A stretch of 6,978 bases of DNA from an uncultured Alphaproteobacteria bacterium. Its GTDB lineage: Bacteria; Pseudomonadota; Alphaproteobacteria; Caulobacterales; Hyphomonadaceae. This document shows positions 1 to 6,978 of the stretch, one piece after another. The stretch spans positions 1 to 6,978 of the forward strand of contig CAIKXW010000184.1 of the NCBI GenBank assembly GCA_903831485.1, given 5' to 3'. A program made the position numbers and the translations under genes. The notes beneath the pieces were generated by a model. It did no database searches, was not told where the DNA came from, and was given only the letters and a program-made list of their open reading frames with translations. Numbering within the stretch: position 1 is the first letter of the stretch; the number at the start of each line of letters is the position of its first letter.

Positions 1-327
1 GATCGCGATGCGACCAAGCGGCCGATCATGGGCGATGTGGCGCGGCGCCTGGCCGACGAGGTGATCGTCACCGATGACAATCCGCGCTCGGAGGAGCCGG
101 CTGCGATCCGCGCTGCGATACGCAAGGGCGCGCCGGATGCGAGCGAGATCGGCGACAGGGCGTCGGCGATTCAGGAAGGGGTGCGCCGCCTGAAGCCTGG
201 CGATGCGCTGCTGATCGCCGGCAAGGGCCATGAGACCGGACAGATCGTGAAGGGCGTCACGATACCGTTCTCCGATTTCGATGTCGCGCGTGATGCGTTG
301 AAGGATGTCGGGGGCACGAATGGTTGA
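1..327 (+). CDS. murE: MurE, UDP-MurNAc-tripeptide synthetase (3' end, C-terminal domain only)
   Basis: This is the C-terminal 108 codons of UDP-N-acetylmuramoyl-L-alanyl-D-glutamate--2,6-diaminopimelate ligase. It is a cytoplasmic ATP-dependent ligase that adds the third stem-peptide residue. The frame is open to the left edge, so the gene starts outside the window; the family is about 490-510 residues, so roughly the last fifth is visible. The visible part opens [11 protein letters not shown], a typical MurE C-domain segment. The motif DNPRS is at bases 76-90; in studied MurE proteins DNPR contacts the amino acid substrate and marks meso-diaminopimelate rather than lysine specificity. The segment GKGHE at 220-234 supplies further diaminopimelate-binding residues in the family. 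The stop TGA at 325-327 overlaps the murF start by 8 bases, as expected in an operon. No frameshift or damage is seen. Identity is secure; the substrate is inferred from the motif. Confidence 0.96.
   Translation, partial: DRDATKRPIMGDVARRLADEVIVTDDNPRSEEPAAIRAAIRKGAPDASEIGDRASAIQEGVRRLKPGDALLIAGKGHETGQIVKGVTIPFSDFDVARDALKDVGGTNG
310..314 (+). promoter_or_regulatory. Probable ribosome binding site for murF
   Basis: A run of five G lies 5 bases before the ATG at 320, inside the end of murE. It favours ATG 320 over the upstream in-frame ATG at 305, whose only SD-like bases (AAGG, 301-304) touch the start codon and leave no spacing. The match to the Shine-Dalgarno consensus is only partial. Confidence 0.45.
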
Positions 328-1756
328 TTCACCGGCGCCTCTCTGGACCTCCGAGGAGGCCGCCGCCGCGACGGGCGGCAAGGCGCTCGGGACGTGGGCC
401 GTGAATGGCGTGTCGATCGACACGCGCTCGCTGCAGCCGGGCAATCTTTTCGTTGCGCTGACGGATGTGCGCGATGGCCACGACTTCGTCGCGAACGCGT
501 TCGCGGCGGGGGCCGAGGCGGCGTTCGTGTCGCGCGACGTGCTGGGCGGCCATCCCGGCTTGCTGGTTGACGATGTGCTGCCTGCGCTGGAGCGGATGGG
601 GCTGGCGGCGCGGGCGAGGACGGATGCGGTTTGCGCGGCGGTGACAGGCTCGGTGGGCAAGACCAGCGTCAAGGAGATGCTGGCGCGCATCTATCGCGCG
701 GCGGGCAGGGCGCACTGGTCGGACAAGTCGTTCAACAATCACTGGGGCGTGCCGCTGACGCTGGCGCGCATGCCGCGCGAGACGGAACGGGCGATCTTCG
801 AGATCGGCATGAACACGCCGGGCGAGATCGCGCCGCGGTCCCTGATGGTGCGGCCGCATGTGGCGATGATCACGCGGATTACGCCAGCCCACTTGGCTGG
901 CATGGGCTCGGTCGAGGGCGTGGCGGACGAGAAATCGCAGATCTTCGCGGGTCTGCAGGATGGCGGCGCGGCGATCCTGCCGGCGGAGGACAAGTTCCAC
1001 GACCGCCTGCACGCGGCGGCGTTGCAGCTGCAGCGCTCGGCCAAGCTTTACACCTATGGCGGCGCAGCGGGTTCGCGGGCGGCGACGCCGGTGCGGTATG
1101 AGACAGACGGCTTCACCTCGCGCATCGGCATCGACGTGATGGGCGAGGTCGTGAGCGTCAGCCTCAACGCAGTGGGCGAACACTGGGCCGGCAATGCGGC
1201 GCTGGCGCTTCTCGCTGCTGTTCTGTCGGGCGTGCATGCGCGCGACGCAGCCGAGGCGCTGTCGGGCTATGCGCCGCCTGCGGGGCGCGGCGTGGCGGAG
1301 ATGCTCAAGCTGCCGCAGGGTGGCGAAGTGACGCTGGTGGATGACGCCTACAACGCCAATCCGGAGTCGATGCGTGCAGCGATCGAAGGCTTCGGGCGCA
1401 GGCCAGGGCGCCGCATCGTTGCACTTGGCGAAATGCGCGAACTCGGCGAGGGCTCTGCTGCGCTTCATGCGGGGCTGGCGGATGCAATCACCGCGGCGAA
1501 CGTTTCGCGTGCGGTGCTGTCGGGTGATGAAATGAAACACCTGGCGGACGCGCTGAAATCGCGCGCGCCGTCAATGCGAGTCGAACATGTCACAGGTCCG
1601 GCAGAAGCGGCCGCGCAGGTGAAAAGCTGGTTAGAAGCGGGGGACGCTGTCTTGATCAAAGGGTCGAATGCGTCCGGCATGGCGCGTGTAGGAACGGCGC
1701 TCAGGCAGATGAGCGAAAGCGCCGCCGCCATACCGCAGAAAGCGACTGGGGCGTAG
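320..1756 (+). CDS. murF: MurF, UDP-MurNAc-tripeptide--D-alanyl-D-alanine ligase
   Basis: MurF is a cytoplasmic ATP-dependent ligase that adds the D-Ala-D-Ala dipeptide to UDP-MurNAc-tripeptide, completing the pentapeptide precursor. With the start at 320 the protein has 478 residues, close to the family's usual 450-470. Domains run in Mur-ligase order: an N-terminal UDP-binding region beginning [13 protein letters not shown] and containing [16 protein letters not shown]; an ATP-binding centre with P-loop TGSVGKTS (Lys114); [11 protein letters not shown] (138-148); EIGMN (161-165); an [17 protein letters not shown] segment with the usual conserved lysine; and a C-terminal domain with DDAYNAN (341-347), ALGEMRELG and a final KGSNAS (447-452). 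ATG 320 is chosen because a G-run sits at proper spacing and the protein then begins just before the conserved LWTSEE; an ATG at 305 would add only five residues. It overlaps murE by 8 bases and ends 1 base before mraY, so it is probably coupled to both. Confidence 0.97.
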   Translation: MVDSPAPLWTSEEAAAATGGKALGTWAVNGVSIDTRSLQPGNLFVALTDVRDGHDFVANAFAAGAEAAFVSRDVLGGHPGLLVDDVLPALERMGLAARARTDAVCAAVTGSVGKTSVKEMLARIYRAAGRAHWSDKSFNNHWGVPLTLARMPRETERAIFEIGMNTPGEIAPRSLMVRPHVAMITRITPAHLAGMGSVEGVADEKSQIFAGLQDGGAAILPAEDKFHDRLHAAALQLQRSAKLYTYGGAAGSRAATPVRYETDGFTSRIGIDVMGEVVSVSLNAVGEHWAGNAALALLAAVLSGVHARDAAEALSGYAPPAGRGVAEMLKLPQGGEVTLVDDAYNANPESMRAAIEGFGRRPGRRIVALGEMRELGEGSAALHAGLADAITAANVSRAVLSGDEMKHLADALKSRAPSMRVEHVTGPAEAAAQVKSWLEAGDAVLIKGSNASGMARVGTALRQMSESAAAIPQKATGA

Positions 1757-1757
1757 C

Positions 1758-2888
1758 ATGCTGTATCATCTCCTCTCGCCCTACACGGGTGAGCTGAACC
1801 TGTTCAGCTTCGTCACGTTTCGCGTGGCGCTCGGCCTGACGACCGGGCTGATCCTGACCATGCTGTTCGGCTATCCGATGATCCTCTGGCTCCGGAAGAA
1901 GCAGGGCAAGGGCCAGCCGATCCGCACCGACGGCCCGGAAAGCCATCAGGCCAAGAAGGGCACGCCCACCATGGGTGGCTTCCTCATCCTGTTCGGGATC
2001 CTGTCCGGCACGCTGCTGTGGGCTGACCTCACCAACCAGTATGTCTGGATCGTGCTTTTTGTGACTGTCGGATTCTGCCTTGTTGGCTTCATCGACGACT
2101 ACCAGAAGGTGACCAAGAAGGGCACGGCGGGCTTATCCGGAAAAGTCAGGCTGCTGATGGAGTTCGCCATTGCCGGCATCGCCGTGTGGTGGATCTCAGT
2201 CTACGCGCAGGCGACCACGGATGCGGCTCTTGCGGCCGGTACGCTGGCGGTGGCGCCGCAGGATGGCTTCGCGACCGGTCTCGCGCTGCCGTTCCTCAAG
2301 GACTTCATGTTCGACCTGACGATCTACGGCTTCATCGCCTTCGGGGCGTTCGTGATCGTTGGTGCAGGTAACGCCGTGAACTTCACTGACGGTCTCGACG
2401 GGCTCGCCATCGGGCCGGTGATGATCGCAGGCGCAACCTTCGGCTTCATCGCGTATGCGACGGGAACGCCGCGCTTTGCCGACTACCTGCTGCTGTCGCC
2501 GACGCCGGGGACGGCGGAGTTGTCCGTCGTGATGGGCTCGCTGATGGGCGGGGGGCTGGGCTTCCTCTGGTACAACGCGCCGCCCGCCAAGATCTTCATG
2601 GGCGACACCGGCTCGCTGGCGCTGGGCGGATGCCTCGGCGCGATGGCGGTGTGTGTGAAGCACGAGATCGTGCTGGCGATCGTCGGCGGCCTGTTCCTGT
2701 TCGAGGCGCTGTCGGTGATCATCCAGGTCGTCTACTTCAAGGCGACCGGCAAACGCTTCTTCAAGATGGCGCCGGTGCACCACCATTTCGAGAAGCTGGG
2801 GTGGTCGGAACCGACCGTCGTCATTCGCTTCTGGATCATCGCCTTCCTGCTGGCGCTTGCCGGCCTCGCAACCCTGCGTCTGAGGTGA
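1758..2888 (+). CDS. mraY: MraY, phospho-MurNAc-pentapeptide translocase (lipid I synthase)
   Basis: MraY is the integral inner-membrane enzyme that transfers phospho-MurNAc-pentapeptide from UDP to undecaprenyl phosphate, forming lipid I. The 376-residue protein is slightly longer than the 360 of E. coli and is rich in hydrophobic segments consistent with the family's ten helices. Signature parts are present in order: [18 protein letters not shown] and KKGTPTMGG near the N-terminus; the catalytic-region pair in DDYQK (113-117); [12 protein letters not shown] (205-216, with Asp211 and Asp214); MGDTGS with Asp283, expected to contribute to the magnesium site; and the HHH triplet at 341-343 in [12 protein letters not shown]. 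The start ATG lies one base after the murF stop, with GGGG at 1748-1751 six bases upstream as a plausible ribosome site. A loop near residues 150-175, rich in Ala and Thr, may account for the extra length. No essential motif is missing. Confidence 0.98.
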   Translation: MLYHLLSPYTGELNLFSFVTFRVALGLTTGLILTMLFGYPMILWLRKKQGKGQPIRTDGPESHQAKKGTPTMGGFLILFGILSGTLLWADLTNQYVWIVLFVTVGFCLVGFIDDYQKVTKKGTAGLSGKVRLLMEFAIAGIAVWWISVYAQATTDAALAAGTLAVAPQDGFATGLALPFLKDFMFDLTIYGFIAFGAFVIVGAGNAVNFTDGLDGLAIGPVMIAGATFGFIAYATGTPRFADYLLLSPTPGTAELSVVMGSLMGGGLGFLWYNAPPAKIFMGDTGSLALGGCLGAMAVCVKHEIVLAIVGGLFLFEALSVIIQVVYFKATGKRFFKMAPVHHHFEKLGWSEPTVVIRFWIIAFLLALAGLATLRLR

Positions 2889-2890
2889 GA
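2882..2890 (+). promoter_or_regulatory. Ribosome binding site for murD, overlapping the mraY stop
   Basis: The bases GAGGTGAGA give a good Shine-Dalgarno match (GAGG) and contain the mraY stop codon TGA (2886-2888). It lies at usable distance before the GTG at 2896 and supports that GTG as the murD start. Ribosomes finishing mraY would sit directly on this site, which suggests coupling. Confidence 0.6.
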
Positions 2891-2895
2891 CACAG

Positions 2896-4314
2896 GTGAT
2901 CCCGGTCCGCACATTCGAGGGAAAGGACGTGGCAGTGTTCGGCCTTGGCAGGTCGGGCATCGCGACGTGCAAGGCCCTCATGGCCGGCGGCGGCCGCGTG
3001 TGCGCGTGGGACGACAACGAAAACTCGCGCAAGGCGGCCGAGGCTGCTGGCGTGCCGCTGGTCGATCTCAACCGGCGCGACTGGCAGACCTTCGCGGCGC
3101 TCGTCCTGTCGCCCGGCATCCCGTTCCGCTTCCCCGAGCCGCACCGCTTCGTGCGCATGGCCCAGATGGTGGGTGTGCCGGTGATCGGCGATATGGAGTT
3201 GTTCGCCCGCGCCGTGAACGAGTTCCGTTCGATCGAGCGCCCCCGCATCGTCGGCATCACGGGCACTAACGGGAAATCGACCACCACGGCGCTGGTCGGC
3301 CACATCCTGAAGACGTGCGGCAAGGATGTCCGCGTCGGCGGCAATATCGGCGTCGGCGTGCTCGACCTCGAGAAGCTGCATGCCGAAGCGATCTATGTGC
3401 TGGAGCTGTCGAGCTATCAGCTCGACCTTGCCGAGAGCCTGCGCTGCGACATCGCGGTGATGCTCAACATCTCGCCGGACCATCTCTCTCGCCATGGCGG
3501 CATGGACGGCTATGTCAGCGCCAAGCGCCGCATCTTCCGCAACCAGGGACCGGACGACGTCGCCATCATCGGCGTCGACGACATGCGCTCCGGCGTGATG
3601 TCGACGCAGCTGACCAGCGAGGGCCTGCGCCGCGTCATCCCGATCTCGGCGGAGTATGGCCTTGGCCGCGGCGTCGCCGTGCTTGACGGCATGCTGCAGG
3701 ATTCGATCGCGGGCCGCGCCGAACAGCCGGTGAACGTCTCCGGGGCGAAGGCGCTGCCTGGCCGCCACAATCATCAGAACATCGCCGCGGCCTATGCCGT
3801 GTGCCACGCGCTGGGCCTCGAGCCAGCGGACATTCTCGCGGCGATCCAGACCTTCCCCGGCCTACCGCACAGGCTGGAGAATATCGGCGCCATCGATGGC
3901 GTGCGCTTCATCAACGATTCGAAAGCCACCAACGCGCAGGCGGCCGAGCAGGCGATCCGCGCCTTCCCGAATGCGTGGTGGATCGTCGGCGGCCGGCCGA
4001 AGGAGGAGGGGATCGACGAACTCGCCCCGCTGTTCGGCTCGATCCGCAAGGCATACCTGATCGGCGAGTCGACGGACGCGTTCGCGCGCGCGCTCGAGGG
4101 CAAGCTCGACCATGTGAAGTGTCGGACGCTCGACGTCGCCGTTAGCCAGGCATTCGAGGATGCCCGCGCATCCGGCGCTGAGGGGGCGGTCGTCCTGTTC
4201 TCGCCCGCGTGCGCGAGCTTCGACCAGTTCCGCGACTTTGAGCAGCGCGGCCTCGCCTTCCGGCAGGAAGCCGTGAAGCTCGTGAAGCGCCGTTCGCCAA
4301 CCGAGCCGGCGTGA
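2896..4314 (+). CDS. murD: MurD, UDP-MurNAc-L-alanine--D-glutamate ligase
   Basis: MurD is a cytoplasmic ligase that adds D-glutamate to UDP-MurNAc-L-alanine, the second stem-peptide residue, using ATP. It has 472 residues, somewhat longer than the 438 of E. coli and usual for alphaproteobacteria. The N-terminal Rossmann-like domain shows VFGLGRSGIAT and VLSPGIP. The ATP-binding domain has GITGTNGKSTTT with P-loop Lys127, GGNIGVG, LELSSYQLDL, NISPDHLSRHG, and YVSAKRRIF with Lys210, the lysine that is carbamylated in characterised MurD proteins. The C-terminal domain carries PGRHNHQNIAAA, FPGLPHRLE, NDSKATN (340-346), GGRPKEEG and SPACASFDQF (436-445). The start is a GTG, supported by the preceding GAGG and by the conserved region starting soon afterward (FEGKDVAVFGLG). 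Seven bases separate it from mraY and seven from ftsW. Long antisense frames over this gene are GC-driven shadows. Confidence 0.98.
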   Translation: MIPVRTFEGKDVAVFGLGRSGIATCKALMAGGGRVCAWDDNENSRKAAEAAGVPLVDLNRRDWQTFAALVLSPGIPFRFPEPHRFVRMAQMVGVPVIGDMELFARAVNEFRSIERPRIVGITGTNGKSTTTALVGHILKTCGKDVRVGGNIGVGVLDLEKLHAEAIYVLELSSYQLDLAESLRCDIAVMLNISPDHLSRHGGMDGYVSAKRRIFRNQGPDDVAIIGVDDMRSGVMSTQLTSEGLRRVIPISAEYGLGRGVAVLDGMLQDSIAGRAEQPVNVSGAKALPGRHNHQNIAAAYAVCHALGLEPADILAAIQTFPGLPHRLENIGAIDGVRFINDSKATNAQAAEQAIRAFPNAWWIVGGRPKEEGIDELAPLFGSIRKAYLIGESTDAFARALEGKLDHVKCRTLDVAVSQAFEDARASGAEGAVVLFSPACASFDQFRDFEQRGLAFRQEAVKLVKRRSPTEPA

Positions 4315-4321
4315 ATCTGCG

Positions 4322-5461
4322 ATGCAGGTTTTCAAGCGGTCCGATACATCGCCCCTCGCCGAATGGTGGCGCACGGTCGACAAGGGGCTCATTGCCGCCG
4401 CCCTGATCCTTCTGGGCGCGGGCATCGTGCTGTCGCTGGCGGCGGGGCCTGCAGCTGCGGCCAAGCTGGATATCGAGGACCCATTCCATTTCGTCTACCG
4501 GCAGGCGGGGTTCGTGCTCGCAGCCATCGGCGTGCTGCTCGGCTCGTCGCTGCTCGATCCGGTCTGGGCGCGGCGTGTCTGTCTTGCGCTGTTCGTGCTG
4601 TGCTTCCTGCTGATGGCAGGTCTCTTGCTGTTCGGGCATGAGGCGAAGGGCGCGACGCGCTGGATCAGGCTGTGGGGCACGACCTTCCAGCCGTCGGAGA
4701 TCATCAAGCCTGCGCTGGTCGTGCTGACGGCGTGGCTGCTGGCGCAGCGCGACAAGTTTCCGGCAGGGCCATGGGCGCCGATCGCTTTCGCATTTTACGC
4801 GGTGACGGTGGGGCTCCTGTTGCTGCAGCCGGATGTCGGTCAGTCGGCGCTGGTGACTGCGGCGTTCGTCATCGTGTTCTTTGTCGCCGGCCTGCCGTGG
4901 ATGTGGGTCGGCGTCTTTGCCGTGCTGGGCACCATCCTGCCTGTGCTGCTCTATTCGATCATTCCGCACGTGCGCTTCCGCGTCGACTCCTTCCTCAACC
5001 CCACCGACTACGACACCTACCAGATCGACAAGGCGCGGCAGGCGATCGAACGTGGCGGCCTGTTCGGCGTCGGGCCGGGCGAGGGCACCGTGAAGCGCGT
5101 GCTGCCGGATGCGCATACCGACTTTGTCTATGCTGTGGCAGGCGAGGAGTTCGGGCTCCTCCTGCTGGTTGCGCTCACCGTGATCTTCGCGGTGATCGCC
5201 ATCAAGGGCATCATGGAAGCCTCGAAGCAGGCCGACATCTATCAGCGCGCGGCAGGCGTCGGCCTCTATGCGATCTTCGGCCTGCAGGCGGCGGTGAACA
5301 TGTCGGTGAACCTGTCGCTGATCCCGCCGAAAGGCATGACGCTGCCGCTGGTGTCGTCCGGCGGATCGTCACTGCTCGGCTCGGCGCTTACGCTCGGGCT
5401 TGCCCTGGCGCTCACGCGCAAGCAGCCGGAATCCACGCTTTCGCATCTGAGGCACGTATGA
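4322..5461 (+). CDS. ftsW: FtsW, septal peptidoglycan polymerase (SEDS family)
   Basis: FtsW is the division-specific SEDS glycosyltransferase of the inner membrane. It polymerises lipid II at the septum with its partner class B PBP (FtsI). The 379-residue protein has about ten hydrophobic segments by eye (roughly 22-40, 62-78, 84-104, 127-142, 152-169, 172-190, 193-212, 277-297, 308-328, 341-365). SEDS landmarks are GHEAKGATRWIRL (105-117), FQPSEIIKPALV (122-133), LLQPDVGQS (167-175), a large loop with DTYQIDKARQAIERGGLFGVGPGEG, then LPDAHTDFVYAVAGEEFG with Asp267, the position matching the catalytic aspartate of the family, and VNMSVNLSLIPPKGMTLPLVSSGGSS (325-350). The protein is FtsW rather than RodA mainly because it lies between murD and murG. 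The start ATG is the one used by the conserved N-terminus, but no clear Shine-Dalgarno site precedes it. It follows the murD stop by 7 bases, so reinitiation after murD is likely. Confidence 0.96.
   Translation: MQVFKRSDTSPLAEWWRTVDKGLIAAALILLGAGIVLSLAAGPAAAAKLDIEDPFHFVYRQAGFVLAAIGVLLGSSLLDPVWARRVCLALFVLCFLLMAGLLLFGHEAKGATRWIRLWGTTFQPSEIIKPALVVLTAWLLAQRDKFPAGPWAPIAFAFYAVTVGLLLLQPDVGQSALVTAAFVIVFFVAGLPWMWVGVFAVLGTILPVLLYSIIPHVRFRVDSFLNPTDYDTYQIDKARQAIERGGLFGVGPGEGTVKRVLPDAHTDFVYAVAGEEFGLLLLVALTVIFAVIAIKGIMEASKQADIYQRAAGVGLYAIFGLQAAVNMSVNLSLIPPKGMTLPLVSSGGSSLLGSALTLGLALALTRKQPESTLSHLRHV
5449..5452 (+). promoter_or_regulatory. Ribosome binding site for murG inside the end of ftsW
   Basis: GAGG lies 5 bases before an ATG at 5458 and 8 bases before a second in-frame ATG at 5461. 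Both spacings are workable, so the site supports a murG start here but does not decide between the two adjacent ATGs. Confidence 0.5.
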
Positions 5462-6573
5462 TGTCTTCTACCAAGCCGCTTGTCGTCGTTGCCGCCGGCG
5501 GCACGGGCGGGCACAAGTTTCCTGCACAGGCCTTCGCCGACGAGATGCACGCACGCGGCTGGACCGTGGCGCTGGTGACGGACGAGCGCGGCGCGAAATA
5601 CGCCACCAACTTTCCCGCCGACTGGCGCCTGCAGGTCGACGCGGCGACCTTCGGATCGAAACTGCCGCACAAGCTGCTGGCGAGCGCGCTGAAACTTCGC
5701 AAGGGCACCGCTGAGGCGCGCCGTAATTTCGAGAAGACCAAGCCGAAGATCGTCGCGGGCTTTGGCGGCTATCCATCTTACCCGTCGCTGTCAGCTGCCC
5801 GCGCCATGGGCGTGCCGATCGTCATCCACGAGCAGAACTCCGTTCTCGGCCGAGTGAACCGGTTGTTTGCGAAGAGCGCGAAATTCGTCGCCTGCGGCTT
5901 CGACCGCCTCGACCGACTGCCGCCGGGCGCCGAGGGGACTAAGCGCGTGGTGGGCAATCCAGTGCGCAATCCCATCAAGGCCGTGCGCGAAAAGCCCTAT
6001 CCGGAACTCGACGATGCAGGCCCGCTCAACCTCTTGATCACCGGCGGCAGTCAGGGCGCGCGCCTGTTCGGCGACGTGATCCCGAAGGCGATCGTTGCGC
6101 TGCCGGCGGCGCAGAAGGCGCGGCTGCACGTGGTGCAACAGGCGCGCGAAGAACAGCTGGAAGCTGTGCGCGCTGTCTACAAGGACGCGGGCGTGAAAGC
6201 GACCGTTGAGTCCTTCTTCTCCGACATGCAGGACAGGTTGGCGGCTGCGCATCTGGTGATTGCCCGCGCCGGCGCATCGACCGTGACGGAGCTCGCGGTA
6301 GCGGGGCGGCCATCGATTCTCATCCCGCTCGGCATCGCGATGGATGATCACCAGACCGCCAACGCTGAAGGCATGGTGACGGGCGCCGCCGCCGACGTGG
6401 TTCCCGAGCCGAAATTCAGTGTCGAGGCCTTCACGCCGCTCCTGCTTGAACGGATCAGCAATGCCGGCGTGCTGAAGGCGCGCGCCCGCGCCGCCTGGCA
6501 ACTGGGCCGGCCAAACGCGGCGAAGGAACTGGCCGATCTTGCGGAGCAGGCTGCGGGCGTGAGGGCGGGGTAG
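5458..6573 (+). CDS. murG: MurG, lipid II synthase (GlcNAc transferase)
   Basis: MurG is a peripheral membrane GT-B glycosyltransferase on the cytoplasmic face. It adds GlcNAc from UDP-GlcNAc to lipid I, giving lipid II for FtsW and other polymerases. From ATG 5458 it has 371 residues, near the family's usual 355-370. The N-terminal domain has the glycine loop AAGGTGGHKFPA (12-23, with His19), GFGGYPSYPS (101-110), HEQNS (124-128) and VVGNPVRNPI. The C-terminal UDP-GlcNAc domain has LLITGGSQGARLFGD, the region ARAGASTVTELAVAGRP with Glu278, expected to bind the nucleotide ribose as in E. coli MurG, and DDHQTANA, common in alphaproteobacteria. An in-frame opening extends far upstream through ftsW, but that part is a shadow; the glycine loop placement and the GAGG before 5458 fix the start. 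A second ATG follows directly at 5461. The 5458 start gives the ATGA overlap with the ftsW stop. Lysine after the loop histidine is unusual to my knowledge. Confidence 0.97.
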   Translation: MMSSTKPLVVVAAGGTGGHKFPAQAFADEMHARGWTVALVTDERGAKYATNFPADWRLQVDAATFGSKLPHKLLASALKLRKGTAEARRNFEKTKPKIVAGFGGYPSYPSLSAARAMGVPIVIHEQNSVLGRVNRLFAKSAKFVACGFDRLDRLPPGAEGTKRVVGNPVRNPIKAVREKPYPELDDAGPLNLLITGGSQGARLFGDVIPKAIVALPAAQKARLHVVQQAREEQLEAVRAVYKDAGVKATVESFFSDMQDRLAAAHLVIARAGASTVTELAVAGRPSILIPLGIAMDDHQTANAEGMVTGAAADVVPEPKFSVEAFTPLLLERISNAGVLKARARAAWQLGRPNAAKELADLAEQAAGVRAG

Positions 6574-6594
6574 GCTCAGGCCGTTGCGTCCGCA

Positions 6595-6613
6595 GGCTGG
6601 GAATTCGCCAGTC
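6595..6613. terminator. Weak hairpin between convergent genes, possible terminator
   Basis: A 6-pair stem (GGCTGG with CCAGTC, one G-U pair) encloses a 7-base loop (GAATTCG). It sits in the 51-base gap between the convergent ends of murG and the - strand gene, where a shared terminator would be expected. A second small hairpin, CGAA/TTCG around GACG, lies at 6613-6624 and shares one base with it. Neither is followed by a T-run on either strand, and both stems are short, so intrinsic termination here is only a possibility. Confidence 0.2.
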
Positions 6614-6624
6614 GAAGACGTTCG

Positions 6625-6978
6625 CTAGTATCGGCGCGCGAGCTGTTCCGCCTTGTTGATGACGTCGTTGAGCATGCGTTCGCCTTTGCCCCAGGCAAAC
6701 GCCTGACCCTTGATCTCGCTTGCGCCAACCACTTCTGTGCCCTGATCGCCGCGGTCAATAACATCGAAGGCCACGGTTCCCGCGCTTGACAGCATGTCGC
6801 CGGGCAGGATTCCTTCGAGGTACGCGCCAGCGCGAGTGTCGGTGGCCGCAGACAGGCCCGACGGGCCGCTGGTCATTGTAACAACCATCGCCCTCAACAC
6901 GCTGGCATAGGGTTGTGCAATCGACCGGGTGACCTGTTTCTTGTTCGCGAAACCGAGGCCCTCGCCAAGCGCCTTTCC
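6625..6978 (-). CDS. Unrecognised protein, C-terminal part (gene continues past the right edge)
   Basis: Reading leftward on the - strand, the frame is open from the window edge to a TAG at 6625-6627, giving 117 visible codons with no stop. A GTG at 6900 could be taken as a start, but it has no ribosome site before it and the frame stays open for 26 more codons to the edge (GKALGEGLGFANKKQ and onward). I therefore call it a 5'-truncated gene. Visible features are a Gly/Lys-rich stretch, a central AGAYLEGILPGDML, a likely beta segment TVAFDVIDRGDQGTEVVG, and a helical C-terminus ERMLNDVINKAEQLARRY. There are no membrane segments or cysteines in the visible part. I do not recognise a family. 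The beta strand followed by a charged terminal helix faintly recalls secreted DUF3313/DUF4410-type proteins, but this is a guess. It converges on murG and is unlikely to be part of the dcw operon. Confidence 0.7.
   Translation of the reverse strand, partial: GKALGEGLGFANKKQVTRSIAQPYASVLRAMVVTMTSGPSGLSAATDTRAGAYLEGILPGDMLSSAGTVAFDVIDRGDQGTEVVGASEIKGQAFAWGKGERMLNDVINKAEQLARRY

Noticed and set aside
305..319. ATG at 305 as the start of murF
   Set aside because: It adds only five residues (MSGAR) and its SD-like bases touch the start codon; ATG 320 has better spacing. It cannot be fully excluded.
329..1540. Long - strand open frame across murF (403 codons)
   Set aside because: It lies wholly over murF, whose motifs are clear, and its translation is dominated by Arg, His and Ala, typical of an antisense shadow in high-GC DNA.
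2196..3807. Overlapping long - strand open frames across mraY and murD
   Set aside because: They are antisense to conserved genes, have low-complexity Arg/Asp/His-rich translations and no recognisable domain.
4142..5116. 324-codon - strand open frame across the murD end and ftsW
   Set aside because: It is the antisense of hydrophobic ftsW codons, giving an Arg/Gln/His-rich product; it is a shadow.
4672..5457. Upstream in-frame extension of murG through ftsW (a possible fusion protein)
   Set aside because: The extension is the alternative frame of the intact ftsW gene and has no family features; the MurG glycine loop begins right after the ATG at 5458.
6625..6900. A complete 91-codon gene starting at the GTG at 6900 (- strand)
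   Set aside because: No ribosome site precedes the GTG and the frame remains open to the window edge, so a truncated longer gene is more likely.
1..6978. CRISPR arrays, insertion sequences, tRNA or rRNA genes, prophage or defence genes
   Set aside because: No direct-repeat array, terminal inverted repeats, transposase or RNA gene was seen; coding content is ordinary dcw genes nearly end to end.

Overview
The window is a stretch of the conserved division and cell wall (dcw) cluster from a high-GC Gram-negative bacterium. The gene order is murE (3' end only), murF, mraY, murD, ftsW, murG, all on the + strand. The order and protein style fit Alphaproteobacteria: for example the DDHQTANA segment of MurG and a MraY that opens [19 protein letters not shown] Caulobacterales/Hyphomonadaceae-like source is possible, but that is a guess from general resemblance and not a placement.

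Layout. Bases 1-327 hold the last 108 codons of murE. From 320 to 6573 come five complete genes with almost no space between them: murE/murF overlap by 8 bases, murF-mraY has a 1-base gap, mraY-murD 7 bases, murD-ftsW 7 bases, and ftsW/murG overlap by 4 bases. No internal promoter or terminator is needed or evident, so this looks like one transcript with translational coupling. After murG comes a 51-base gap with at most a weak hairpin. Then the 3' part of an unrecognised gene lies on the - strand (6625 to the right edge), pointing toward murG.

How the genes work together. MurE adds the third stem-peptide residue (its DNPR motif predicts meso-diaminopimelate). MurD acts before it, adding D-Glu to UDP-MurNAc-L-Ala, and MurF after it, adding D-Ala-D-Ala. 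MraY moves the finished phospho-MurNAc-pentapeptide onto undecaprenyl phosphate to give lipid I. MurG adds GlcNAc to give lipid II. FtsW polymerises lipid II at the division septum together with its cognate class B PBP. Apart from the UDP-MurNAc steps, MurC and the flippase, the window carries the route from nucleotide precursor to septal glycan.

All the enzymes look intact, with their key motifs present. I found no CRISPR array, mobile element, RNA gene or novel system. The most notable point is that the dcw cluster stops after murG: murC, murB, ddl and ftsQ, which usually follow in this group, do not come next.
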